NCBI GenBank assembly: GCA_023412995.1
Contig: JAEZQS010000076.1
Coordinates: 1 to 5,825 of the forward strand
Direction of reading: 5' to 3'
DNA: 5,825 bases
From: Pseudomonadota bacterium
GTDB taxonomy: Bacteria > Pseudomonadota > Gammaproteobacteria > Xanthomonadales > Rhodanobacteraceae
A program made the translations under genes and the position numbers. Positions 1 through 5,576 of this stretch are shown here, in pieces (position 1 is the stretch's first letter; each line of letters starts with the position of its first letter). Below the pieces are notes generated by a model, which was given only the letters and a program-made list of their open reading frames with translations, searched no databases and was not told the origin of the DNA.

Positions 1-100
1 TCCGGGGGTGCCCTTCTCTTTGGTTAATTTCTCTTGGGCAAGCAAGAGAAAGTCACTCGCTCCCCAAAGGGGAGCGAAAGCCTTTGACTCCGGATACTCG
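1..100. repeat. Xanthomonadaceae-type intergenic double-hairpin repeat
   Basis: Non-coding element built from two adjacent inverted repeats. The first arm pair is 28-36 (TTTCTCTTG) and 43-51 (CAAGAGAAA), a perfect 9-bp stem with a 6-base loop GGCAAG; outside it, pairing continues only imperfectly (23-27 against 52-56), as if a longer stem has decayed. The second is 58-65 (CGCTCCCC) and 69-76 (GGGGAGCG), a perfect 8-bp stem with loop AAA. From memory, the TTTCTCTTGGGCAAGC-type core followed by a variable second hairpin recurs between genes in Lysobacter and Xanthomonas relatives and is often mis-annotated as short proteins containing a 'SLV-F-WASKRK' string; that is recall, not a search result. 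The element lies past the end of the minus-strand yedA-like gene. Read on that strand, the GC hairpin precedes a pyrimidine-rich run (TTTCTCTT), so it could help end transcription. The outer limits are approximate, and the left edge may continue outside the window. Confidence 0.6.
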
Positions 101-130
101 ACCGGCCATGCCCTGCACAACAACAGCCCC

Positions 131-150
131 GGCGTGCCGTCAGGCACGCC
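131..150 (-). terminator. Hairpin over the yedA-like stop codon, possible terminator
   Basis: A perfect inverted repeat, GGCGTGCC at 131-138 and GGCACGCC at 143-150, with a 4-base loop. The loop (139-142) contains the TGA stop of the minus-strand exporter gene at 142-140. The stem is 8 bp with six or more G-C pairs. On the minus strand it is followed by GGGGCTGTTGTTG, which is only moderately T-rich, so this is not a classic intrinsic terminator. It may instead protect the 3' end of the mRNA or act together with the two hairpins at 28-76. Confidence 0.35.
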
Positions 151-1051
151 GCTCGCGTGCCAGGGTGATGAGTCCCACCCCTGCCAGGATCACCACCATC
201 GCCACGACGTCCAGTCCGTGGACCGCCTCGCCGGCGAAAAGGGCGCCGACCATCACTGCCACGGGCGGGTTCACGTAGGCGTAGCTGGTGGCGAGTGCCG
301 GGCGGACGGTGTTCAGGAGGTATAGGTAGGCGCTGAAGCCGAGCAGCGAGCCGAAGGTAGCGAGATAGACGATCGCGAGACTCGCGGAAAGTGGCGGCGC
401 GGCGGGCCAGCGCTCGCCGATGGCGAGTGCGAAGACGAACAGCAGCGCGCCGCCGGTGAGCATCTGCGCCGCCGTGTTCATGGCGGCCGGCGGCATGTCG
501 CGACGCTTGCTCCAGACGGACCCAAAGGCCCATGAGGCCGCGGCGGTGACGAGGGCGAGCGCACCGATGGGCGAACCCGCCATGCTGCCGCCGAGGTTGA
601 GCAGGATCACTCCGGCAAAGCCGACGCCGAGGCCGAGCCACTCCATCTGCCGCGGCCAGTGCCCGTACAGGCCGCCGAACACGGCGGCGAACAGCGGCAT
701 GCTGGCGACGGCGACCGCGGCCAGCCCGGAAGCGACGTCCTGCTCGGCAAAGCAGACCAGGCCATTGCCAAGCCCGAGCAGCATGGCGCCGGTGGCGGCG
801 GAATTGAGCCACTGCGCACGCGTCGGCGCCTCGATGCCACGCCAGCGCAGGAAGCCGTAGAGCACCGCGCCGGCGCCGAGGAACCGCACGCCGGCCATCA
901 GGAAGGGCGGGTAGCTGGCGACCGCGACGCGGATCGCGAGGTAGGTGGAGCCCCAGACGAGGTAGAGCGACACCAGCGCCAGCGGCACCAGCACGCGCGG
1001 GCGGCTCCAGCCGGCACCGCTGTCGGAAAGGCTGGCAGGGGTGTCGGTCAT
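140..1051 (-). CDS. yedA: EamA/DMT-family exporter, YedA-like
   Basis: A 303-residue inner-membrane protein of the drug/metabolite transporter superfamily (two EamA repeats, ten predicted helices). Features matching what I recall of E. coli YedA include LVWGSTYLAIR (31-41), PPFLMAGVRFL (48-58), GLGNGLVCFAEQ (93-104), ASWAFGSVW (172-180), LATFGSLLGFSAYLYLL (230-246) and PALATSYAYVNPPVAV (251-266). Helices start near residues 19, 48, 82, 107, 137, 162, 193, 222, 251 and 281. The first half covers about 19-155 and the second about 162-297. YedA-like proteins are presumed exporters of amino acids or small metabolites; the substrate cannot be read from sequence. A GTG 42 bases further upstream (1093) is also in frame, but the ATG at 1051 is preferred: it starts closer to the first helix, and a promoter-like pair at 1080-1107 would lie across the GTG. 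Neither start has a clear ribosome binding site. The gene lies on the same strand as the small membrane protein at 1163-1459 but 111 bp from it, so it is probably transcribed separately. The family call is firm; the symbol is by resemblance. Confidence 0.9.
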   Translation of the reverse strand: MTDTPASLSDSGAGWSRPRVLVPLALVSLYLVWGSTYLAIRVAVASYPPFLMAGVRFLGAGAVLYGFLRWRGIEAPTRAQWLNSAATGAMLLGLGNGLVCFAEQDVASGLAAVAVASMPLFAAVFGGLYGHWPRQMEWLGLGVGFAGVILLNLGGSMAGSPIGALALVTAAASWAFGSVWSKRRDMPPAAMNTAAQMLTGGALLFVFALAIGERWPAAPPLSASLAIVYLATFGSLLGFSAYLYLLNTVRPALATSYAYVNPPVAVMVGALFAGEAVHGLDVVAMVVILAGVGLITLARERRA

Positions 1052-1079
1052 TGCCGTGGCGGGGGTGGGGCGGGAGCGG

Positions 1080-1107
1080 AGGATAGAGGCCACGCCCGCC
1101 GCGGCAA
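1080..1107 (-). promoter_or_regulatory. Candidate sigma70 promoter for the yedA-like gene
   Basis: On the minus strand, TTGCCG (1107-1102; 4 of 6 match TTGACA) is followed after 16 bases by TATCCT (1085-1080; 4 of 6 match TATAAT). Transcription would begin near 1073, giving a leader of about 22 nt before the ATG at 1051. This is pattern matching in GC-rich DNA, so support is modest. It agrees with the choice of the inner ATG over the GTG at 1093, which would fall inside the spacer. Confidence 0.3.
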
Positions 1108-1140
1108 AGTCCCGCGGAAGCCGTCGTCACACGGAGCCAA

Positions 1141-1156
1141 TCGGCCCGGGGGCCGA
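1141..1156 (-). terminator. Short GC hairpin after the small membrane protein gene
   Basis: TCGGCC (1141-1146) and GGCCGA (1151-1156) form a 6-bp stem with a 4-base loop, or 7 bp with an unrealistically tight loop. The hairpin starts 6 bases past the TAA stop at 1163-1165 on the minus strand. It is followed by TTGGCT rather than a T-run, so it is at best a weak terminator between the two minus-strand genes. Confidence 0.3.
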
Positions 1157-1162
1157 GGGCAG

Positions 1163-1459
1163 TTACCGCCGCGGTGGCGTGGCGGTGGCGCGGGGCCGGG
1201 CCGGATGCACCACCGAGAACTCGCCCTCGATCACCCCCGGCGGCGGCGATGCGGCCGTGCGGGCGGTGCCGGCCGCGGCAGGACGCTGCGCCGAGCGCAC
1301 GGCCTGGACGAGGAGGAAGAGGGCGCCACCCACCGTGAGCGCAGCCAGCGCGAAGGTTCCCACCGCAACCAGCACCAGCACCGAAAGCACGGCCACGGCA
1401 CCGTACAGCAGCCGGCCCAGCGGATGGCGCGGCCGGCGCGGGAAGCGGAAATACAGCAT
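1163..1459 (-). CDS. Small membrane protein of unknown function
   Basis: A 98-residue protein that I do not recognise. The N-terminus (MLYFRFPRRPRHPLGRLLYG) is strongly basic. Residues 21-52 form one long or two closely spaced hydrophobic segments (AVAVLSVLVLVAVGTFALAA, then LTVGGALFLLVQAV). The tail, about 55-98, is hydrophilic and rich in Ala, Pro and Arg, with a more structured-looking patch GVIEGEFSVV (75-84). The basic N-terminus suggests that end stays in the cytoplasm. The start is well supported: GGAG at 1472-1469 lies 9 bases before the ATG, and a sigma70-like promoter sits further upstream at 1508-1536. The start faces the Rieske gene across a 92-bp gap. The GVIEGEFSVV patch suggests selection for a real protein, and small membrane proteins of this kind are often conserved hypotheticals in the group; that last point is inference. 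Coding confidence is good, function unknown. Confidence 0.72.
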   Translation of the reverse strand: MLYFRFPRRPRHPLGRLLYGAVAVLSVLVLVAVGTFALAALTVGGALFLLVQAVRSAQRPAAAGTARTAASPPPGVIEGEFSVVHPARPRATATPPRR

Positions 1460-1468
1460 CGTGCGGGA

Positions 1469-1472
1469 CTCC
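1469..1472 (-). promoter_or_regulatory. Ribosome binding site fixing the start of the small membrane protein
   Basis: GGAG on the minus strand (CTCC at 1469-1472), 9 bases ahead of the ATG at 1459. It is one of the few good Shine-Dalgarno matches in this window. It decides the start of the 98-residue protein, in a frame that otherwise stays open far upstream only because of GC bias. Confidence 0.55.
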
Positions 1473-1507
1473 GTGTGCGAAAATGCCTGGCGTGCGGCTC
1501 CCTTTCC

Positions 1508-1536
1508 ACCATAGGGTCCCGGACCGCCATCGACAA
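1508..1536 (-). promoter_or_regulatory. Candidate sigma70 promoter for the small membrane protein
   Basis: On the minus strand, TTGTCG (1536-1531; 4 of 6) and TATGGT (1513-1508; 4 of 6) are separated by an optimal 17 bases. Transcription would start near 1501, giving a leader of about 42 nt that contains the GGAG at 1472-1469. It lies within the divergent gap shared with the Rieske gene, for which I could not find a convincing promoter on the plus strand. Confidence 0.38.
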
Positions 1537-1542
1537 GTGCTG

Positions 1543-1546
1543 AAGG
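1543..1546 (+). promoter_or_regulatory. Ribosome binding site choosing the Rieske start
   Basis: AAGG, within GAAGGA at 1542-1547, lies 5 bases before the ATG at 1552. It supports the short form of the protein over the 23-residue longer form beginning at 1483. Confidence 0.45.
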
Positions 1547-1551
1547 ATGGG

Positions 1552-1908
1552 ATGGATCGCGACCAACCGCTGTGCCGGCTCGAGGACATCCGCGATGGCG
1601 ACGCCATCGCCGTGCACGTCGGCAGCGCCAGCGGCGGCTTCGACCTGATCGTCCTGCGCCGCGGCGGCGAGGCGTTCGCCTACCACAACGAGTGCCCCCA
1701 CGCGGCGCGCCGGCTCGACTACGCGCCGGGGTGCTTCCTCGTGCGCGAGGGAAAGCTGACCTGCGCCGTGCACGGCGCCAGCTTCCGGGTGGAAAGTGGT
1801 GCCTGTGTCGGCGGTCCCGCGCGCAGTGGCCTGGTGCCGCTGCCGGTTCGGGTGCTCGACGGCGCGGTCTGGCTGGGCACGAACGGCGACGATCCGCCAG
1901 CGACGTGA
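1552..1908 (+). CDS. Stand-alone Rieske [2Fe-2S] ferredoxin-like protein
   Basis: A 118-residue cytoplasmic protein consisting almost entirely of one Rieske domain. The cluster ligands are visible as Cys48-Pro-His50 and Cys71-Ala-Val-His74, separated by 20 residues, which fits the family's two-Cys/two-His [2Fe-2S] site. An N-terminal strand region (LCRLEDIRDGDA, 7-18) and a closing segment (LVPLPVRVLDGAVWL, 94-108) are typical of small Rieske ferredoxins. There is no signal peptide, membrane anchor or catalytic oxygenase domain, so it should be an electron carrier or a redox subunit; its partner is not in the window. The disulfide-forming cysteines of high-potential Rieske proteins (CTH...CPCH) are absent, since the motifs read CPH and CAVH. 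The ATG at 1552 is preferred because AAGG (1543-1546) lies 5 bases upstream; an in-frame start at 1483 would add a basic, unlike-family extension. The gene is divergent from the small membrane protein and convergent with the SLC13 gene. The substrate or pathway is unknown. Confidence 0.9.
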   Translation: MDRDQPLCRLEDIRDGDAIAVHVGSASGGFDLIVLRRGGEAFAYHNECPHAARRLDYAPGCFLVREGKLTCAVHGASFRVESGACVGGPARSGLVPLPVRVLDGAVWLGTNGDDPPAT

Positions 1909-1922
1909 TCGATTTACGGGCG

Positions 1923-1947
1923 GCGCCGCGGCCACGGTGCGCGGCGC
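1923..1947. terminator. GC-rich hairpin between convergent genes
   Basis: GCGCCGCG (1923-1930) and CGCGGCGC (1940-1947) form a perfect all-GC 8-bp stem with a 9-base loop. It is centred in the 72-bp gap between the Rieske stop (1908) and the SLC13 stop (1981), where a shared bidirectional terminator would be expected. No T-run follows on either side, so function as an intrinsic terminator is uncertain. Confidence 0.4.
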
Positions 1948-1980
1948 GGCCTCCACGCCATCGCGCAGGCCACGCCGGGC

Positions 1981-3831
1981 TCAGCCGCGGCCGAACACCA
2001 GGTTCACCGACAGCAGCATCACCACCAGCATCAGGAGGGTGAGCGGCACGCCCACGCGCAGGAAGTCGGACTGGCGATAGCCACCGGGACCGGCCACGAT
2101 CATGATCACCGGGTTCGCGCTCGGGATGATGAAGGCGTTGGATGTGGACACCGCCACCACCAGCGCATAGACGGCCGGATTGCCGCCGGAGGCCAGCGCC
2201 ACGTTGATGGCCATCGGCACCATCATGACGGTGGCACCGACGTTGGACACCACCTGCGCGCACAGCAGCGTGATGATGGCGATCACCGCCTGCAGCCCCC
2301 ATTGCGGCCAGCTGCCGAGGTACTGCAGTACTTCCTGGGCGATCCATGCCGCCGCACCGGTCGAATCCATCGCCCAGCCCAGCGGGATCAGGCAGGCGAG
2401 GGTGAAGATCGTCTTCCAGTTGATCGCGCCGTACGCCTCGTCCATGTTGAGGACGCCGGTCAGCAGCATGCCGACCGCACCCACCAGCATGGCGATCGAC
2501 AGCCGGATGTCGGTGAAGAGCCCGAGGCCCATCGCCAGCGAGAAGAACGTCACCGCATGCCAGATCTTGGCCGGGCGCTGCTCTTCCTTGGGGAAGTCGG
2601 TGACGACCACGATGTCGCGCGATTCGGCGGTGCGCGCGAGGTCGCGCCAGAAGCTGTGCAGCACCAGCGTGTCGCCCGCGCGGAGGCTGACAGCGCGCAG
2701 GTCTTCGCGGAACACCTGGTCGCCGCGGTTGACCGCCAGCACCGAGATGTTGGCCGTCTTGCGCAGGCGCAGGTCGCCAATGGTCTTCTTGATCCAGCGC
2801 GAGTTCGGCGGCACCACCGCTTCGGAAATGCCCGCGCGGGTGGGGTTGAAGAGGTCGGCGAAGTTGCGCAGGCGCGCCTGCACCTGGCACAGCTGCACGT
2901 TCGCGAACTCGTTCACCGCCTCGCGCTTGCCGAGCACGCCGAGCACGCTGCCGACCCAGATCATCTGGTCGCCCGGCGGCGCCAGGCGCGCCTCGTTGCC
3001 GGTCTTGAGGGCGAGGATCAAGGGGGCACCGCGCAGCTGCTCCACCTCGCCCACGCTCATCCCGACCAGCGGGCTGTCGGTGGTGACCAGCAGCTCCAGC
3101 ACCTCGCCGTCGATACCGTAGGTTTCGGCGAAGTAGGTCTCGGTGCGCCCGGGCGTCACCTTCTGGCGTTCCTCGTCGCCGGGCATCAGGCGGCGCGTGA
3201 AGAACGCGAAGTAGGCGAGGCCGGTCAGCAGCAGCGGCAGCCCGATGGGCGCCACCGCGAACAGCGTGAACGGCTCGATCGTCTGCGCGCCGGGCGGCAG
3301 GTTGCGGTTGGCGCTGGCGATGAGGTCGTTGAGCAGGATCAGCGGCGAGTTGGAGATCATCGTCATGTTGGTCCCGCACAGGATCATGCAGGCCATCGGC
3401 AGCAGCAGGCGCCGCAGCGGCATGCCCGTGCGCGAACTGATGCGGCTGACCACCGGCAGGAACAGCGCGCTGAGGGCCTGGCTCTGGATGACCGCCGAGA
3501 GGCTGCCGACCATGGCGTTGACCAGCAGCGAGACGCGCGCCTCGACACCGCCTGCCAGGCGCAGGATGAACGAGGCGGCCTTGCCCAGCACGCCGGTGCG
3601 GTCCAGCCCCGCACCCATGATCATCACCGCGATGAGCGAGATCACCGCGTTGCCGGCAAAGCCGTCGAACAGCTGCTCCACCGGCAGCAGCTGGGTGATG
3701 CCGATCACGACGATCACCAGCAGCGCGATGAGGTCGGCGCGGATCCACTCGAACACCAGCATCACGACCGTGAACGCGAGCAGCGCGAACACGAGCGCCA
3801 TGTTGGTGGTGAGGGTCAGGCCGGCGTCCAT
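1981..3831 (-). CDS. SLC13/DASS-type permease with two RCK_C (TrkA-C) domains
   Basis: A 616-residue inner-membrane transporter of the divalent anion:Na+ symporter type. The N-terminal membrane half spans about 11-212. A soluble insert follows with two RCK_C/TrkA-C-like domains, roughly 232-314 (EVLELLVTTDSPLVGMSVGE, 243-262, and a closing GDQMIWVGS, 287-295) and 325-412 (SEAVVPPNSRWIKKTIGDL, 336-354, and AGDTLVLHS, 385-393). The second membrane half is about 422-614. This half-RCK-RCK-half layout is known from bacterial and algal SLC13 relatives, some of which carry sulfate. Hairpin-tip signatures are CGTNMTMISNSPL (152-164) and QVVSNVGATVMMVPMA (526-541), plus STSNAFIIPSANPV (562-575). The usual SNT motifs read SNS (160-162) and SNV (529-531). 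Substrate could be sulfate, a dicarboxylate or another anion. The RCK domains may bind a regulatory ligand. The ATG at 3831 has no clear Shine-Dalgarno sequence, and an alternative ATG at 3801 would remove ten residues before the first helix. The gene stands alone: 157 bp or more from trmB upstream and convergent with the Rieske gene. Confidence 0.93.
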   Translation of the reverse strand: MDAGLTLTTNMALVFALLAFTVVMLVFEWIRADLIALLVIVVIGITQLLPVEQLFDGFAGNAVISLIAVMIMGAGLDRTGVLGKAASFILRLAGGVEARVSLLVNAMVGSLSAVIQSQALSALFLPVVSRISSRTGMPLRRLLLPMACMILCGTNMTMISNSPLILLNDLIASANRNLPPGAQTIEPFTLFAVAPIGLPLLLTGLAYFAFFTRRLMPGDEERQKVTPGRTETYFAETYGIDGEVLELLVTTDSPLVGMSVGEVEQLRGAPLILALKTGNEARLAPPGDQMIWVGSVLGVLGKREAVNEFANVQLCQVQARLRNFADLFNPTRAGISEAVVPPNSRWIKKTIGDLRLRKTANISVLAVNRGDQVFREDLRAVSLRAGDTLVLHSFWRDLARTAESRDIVVVTDFPKEEQRPAKIWHAVTFFSLAMGLGLFTDIRLSIAMLVGAVGMLLTGVLNMDEAYGAINWKTIFTLACLIPLGWAMDSTGAAAWIAQEVLQYLGSWPQWGLQAVIAIITLLCAQVVSNVGATVMMVPMAINVALASGGNPAVYALVVAVSTSNAFIIPSANPVIMIVAGPGGYRQSDFLRVGVPLTLLMLVVMLLSVNLVFGRG

Positions 3832-3916
3832 CGGGGCGGTCGCGGTCAGGTGCCGGCCGGCGGGCGGCGAGGGTGGCGGTGGCCGGCGCGTGGGGGGCAG
3901 GCGCCGGCAGGGCGTG

Positions 3917-3931
3917 GCGTGCAGTGCACGC
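3917..3931. promoter_or_regulatory. 15-bp palindrome upstream of the SLC13 gene
   Basis: GCGTGCA (3917-3923), a central G, then TGCACGC (3925-3931) make a perfect 7-1-7 palindrome. It sits in the 159-bp spacer between trmB and the SLC13 start, about 86 bp upstream of the ATG at 3831. Symmetry and position would suit an operator, but it could equally be a hairpin ending the trmB transcript (60 bp past its stop) or chance in GC-rich DNA. The rest of the spacer (3832-3990) is highly GC-rich, and I found no convincing promoter in it. Confidence 0.25.
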
Positions 3932-3990
3932 GCGGTGGCGGGCTTTCCTTATCCCGGATGTGCATGGGCCGCGTGCCGGGTCATGGGCCT

Positions 3991-4683
3991 TCAGACACGT
4001 TCATGGACGAAATCCCAGGTCGGGTGGCCCAGGCGGATCCCGCGGCGCTCGAAGCGGGTCTCGATGCGCCACGGCGGCCGTTCCCCCGCTGCGGCGCGGC
4101 GCGGATCGGGTCGCCATGCCGGTGCCGCGGCAAGCACTTCCTGCATGTGCCCGGCATAGTCGGCCCAGTCGGTCGCCAAATGCAAGCGTCCGCCCGGCGC
4201 CACGCGCGTGGCGAGCAGGTCGAGGAATGGCGCCTGCACCAGGCGCCGCTTGTGGTGGCGCTTCTTGTGCCACGGGTCCGGGAAATAGATGCGCACCTCG
4301 GCCAGTGCCCCCGGCGCGATTTCCCGTTCCAGCACCTCCACCGCGTCGTGCTCGTACACGCGCGCGTTGGTCGCGCCGGCGGCAGCCAGGCCGTTCATCA
4401 GCCGGCCGATGCCGGGGCGATGCACTTCCACGCCGATGAAGTCTCGCCCGGGTTCGGCCAGGGCTGAATGCAGCAGCTGCTCGCCGTTGCCGAAGCCGAT
4501 TTCCAGCACGCGCGGGGCCTGGCGCCCGAACACCGCGTCGAAATCGCGTGGCGCGCCGCCGACCTCGAGGCCGTAGCGCATCCAGTGTTCGGCAAAGGCG
4601 CGTTGCTGCGCCGGCGTGATGCGCCCCTGGCGCAGCACGAAGCTGCGGATCGTGCGTCCGGGTCCGGCCGCTGGCTCGCCCAT
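3991..4683 (-). CDS. trmB: tRNA (guanine-N7-)-methyltransferase
   Basis: A 230-residue cytoplasmic enzyme that uses S-adenosylmethionine to methylate N7 of G46 in the variable loop of tRNAs. The class I methyltransferase fold is clear: the SAM-binding motif VLEIGFGNGEQLL (59-71), the acidic end of the second strand GVEVHRPGIGRLM (84-96), and EHDAVEVL (111-118). The family signature IYFPDPWHKKRHHKRRL (132-148) follows, then PGGRLHLATDWADYAGHM (163-180), and a C-terminal ETRFERRG (208-215). The length is close to that of E. coli TrmB (about 239). The ATG at 4683 overlaps the last base of the thiG stop (TGATG), so translation is probably coupled to thiG, and no separate Shine-Dalgarno sequence is evident. 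Nothing essential appears to be missing. Confidence 0.97.
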   Translation of the reverse strand: MGEPAAGPGRTIRSFVLRQGRITPAQQRAFAEHWMRYGLEVGGAPRDFDAVFGRQAPRVLEIGFGNGEQLLHSALAEPGRDFIGVEVHRPGIGRLMNGLAAAGATNARVYEHDAVEVLEREIAPGALAEVRIYFPDPWHKKRHHKRRLVQAPFLDLLATRVAPGGRLHLATDWADYAGHMQEVLAAAPAWRPDPRRAAAGERPPWRIETRFERRGIRLGHPTWDFVHERV

Positions 4684-5510
4684 CAGCCGATCGTGCCGTC
4701 GATCGGGCTCGATGCCGACGCATACCGCTTGCGCGCGATGCGGCCGGCGCGGAAGGCAGCGCGCCCGGCTTCCACTGCCAGCTTCATCGCGTGCGCCATC
4801 CGCACCGGTTCGCGCGCACCGGCGATGGCGGTGTTCATCAGCACGCCGTCGCACCCGAGCTCCATCGCGATGGCCGCGTCGGACGCGGTGCCGACGCCGG
4901 CATCGACGATCACCGGCACCTTCGCGTTCTCGACGATCTCGAGCAGGTTCCAGCGGTTCTGGATGCCGAGGCCCGAGCCGATCGGCGCCGCCAGCGGCAT
5001 CACCGCGACGCAGCCGATCTCCTCCAGCCGCCGCGCCAGGATCGGATCGTCCGAGGTATAGACCATCACCTCGAAGCCTTCGGCCACCAGCGTCTCGGCG
5101 GCGGCGAGCGTCTGCACCACGTCGGGGAACAACGTCTTCGCATCGCCCAGTACTTCGAGCTTCACCAGGGTGTGGCCGCCGAGGAGTTCGCGCGCGAGGC
5201 GACAAGTGCGGATCGCGTCGGCGGCGGTGTGGCAGCCGGCCGTGTTCGGCAGCAGGGTGTAGCGCTCGGGCGGCAGCGCGTCCAGCACGTTGGGACCGCC
5301 GAACGGCGTGCCGGTCTCGGCATCGAACAGCGGCGTGCGGCGGATCGCCACGGTGACGATCTCCGCCCCGGCCGCCTCGGTGGCGCGGCGGGTTTCGTCG
5401 AGGTCGCGGAACTTGCCGGTTCCGGTGAGCAGGCGCGAACGGTAGCGCCTGCCGGCGATCACCAGTGCATCGTCGTCGCCGGGAAACTTAAGGGGATCAG
5501 GGGAAATCAT
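4683..5510 (-). CDS. thiG: Thiazole synthase
   Basis: A 275-residue cytoplasmic TIM-barrel enzyme that condenses deoxyxylulose 5-phosphate, dehydroglycine and the sulfur of ThiS thiocarboxylate into thiamine thiazole phosphate. Visible family features are SRLLTGTGKF (25-34), LPNTAGC (87-93), the Schiff-base lysine in LVKLEVLGD (Lys117), VYTSDDP (150-156), VMPLAAPIGSG (170-180), VDAGVGTASDAA (202-213), LMNTAIAG (224-231) and the ending KRYASASSP (261-269). The loop after IVTVAIRRT carries about five more residues (TPLFDAETGTPFGG) than the NIGQNPGE-type loop I recall from Xanthomonas. The start at 5510 is favoured by GGTGA (5520-5516) five bases upstream; an in-frame ATG at 5522 would add four residues. 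The gene lies 66 bp after thiS and runs directly into trmB. The oxidase or lyase that makes dehydroglycine (ThiO or ThiH) is not in the window. Confidence 0.97.
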   Translation of the reverse strand: MISPDPLKFPGDDDALVIAGRRYRSRLLTGTGKFRDLDETRRATEAAGAEIVTVAIRRTPLFDAETGTPFGGPNVLDALPPERYTLLPNTAGCHTAADAIRTCRLARELLGGHTLVKLEVLGDAKTLFPDVVQTLAAAETLVAEGFEVMVYTSDDPILARRLEEIGCVAVMPLAAPIGSGLGIQNRWNLLEIVENAKVPVIVDAGVGTASDAAIAMELGCDGVLMNTAIAGAREPVRMAHAMKLAVEAGRAAFRAGRIARKRYASASSPIDGTIG

Positions 5511-5544
5511 GGCGGTCACCATCGCAGGACACGGGGCGGATCGT

Positions 5545-5558
5545 CCGGCACGCGCCGG
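5545..5558. other. Short hairpin in the thiS-thiG spacer
   Basis: CCGGC (5545-5549) and GCCGG (5554-5558) form a 5-bp stem with a 4-base loop inside the 66-bp gap between thiS and thiG. It could slightly tune the thiS:thiG ratio, but such short GC stems are common by chance here. Confidence 0.2.
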
Positions 5559-5576
5559 TGCGCACGCTGGCGGGGC

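Noticed and set aside
8..325. A plus-strand 105-codon frame starting in the repeat.
   Set aside because: Its N-terminal string is the typical mistranslation of the intergenic repeat, and the remainder is antisense to the 3' end of the yedA-like gene.
1052..1093. N-terminal extension of the exporter to the GTG at 1093.
   Set aside because: It adds 14 residues (MASILRSRPTPATA) without a ribosome binding site, and the candidate promoter lies across it.
659..1543. A 294-codon plus-strand frame, and a shorter one at 1041-1514.
   Set aside because: Both are antisense to the exporter and the small membrane protein, with repetitive His, Gly, Arg and Glu composition and no recognisable domain.
1460..3748. 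Upstream extension of the small membrane protein frame to a total of 861 codons on the minus strand.
   Set aside because: The extension is Arg/Ala/Pro/Gly-rich nonsense running through the Rieske and SLC13 genes. The ATG at 1459 has a good ribosome binding site and begins a plausible protein.
2302..4467. A very long open frame on the plus strand opposite the SLC13 and trmB genes (721 codons).
   Set aside because: Its translation is low-complexity (His, Gln, Arg, Asp and Ala runs) with no domain, and it overlaps two clearly recognisable genes on the other strand. Open antisense frames are expected from strong GC3 bias.
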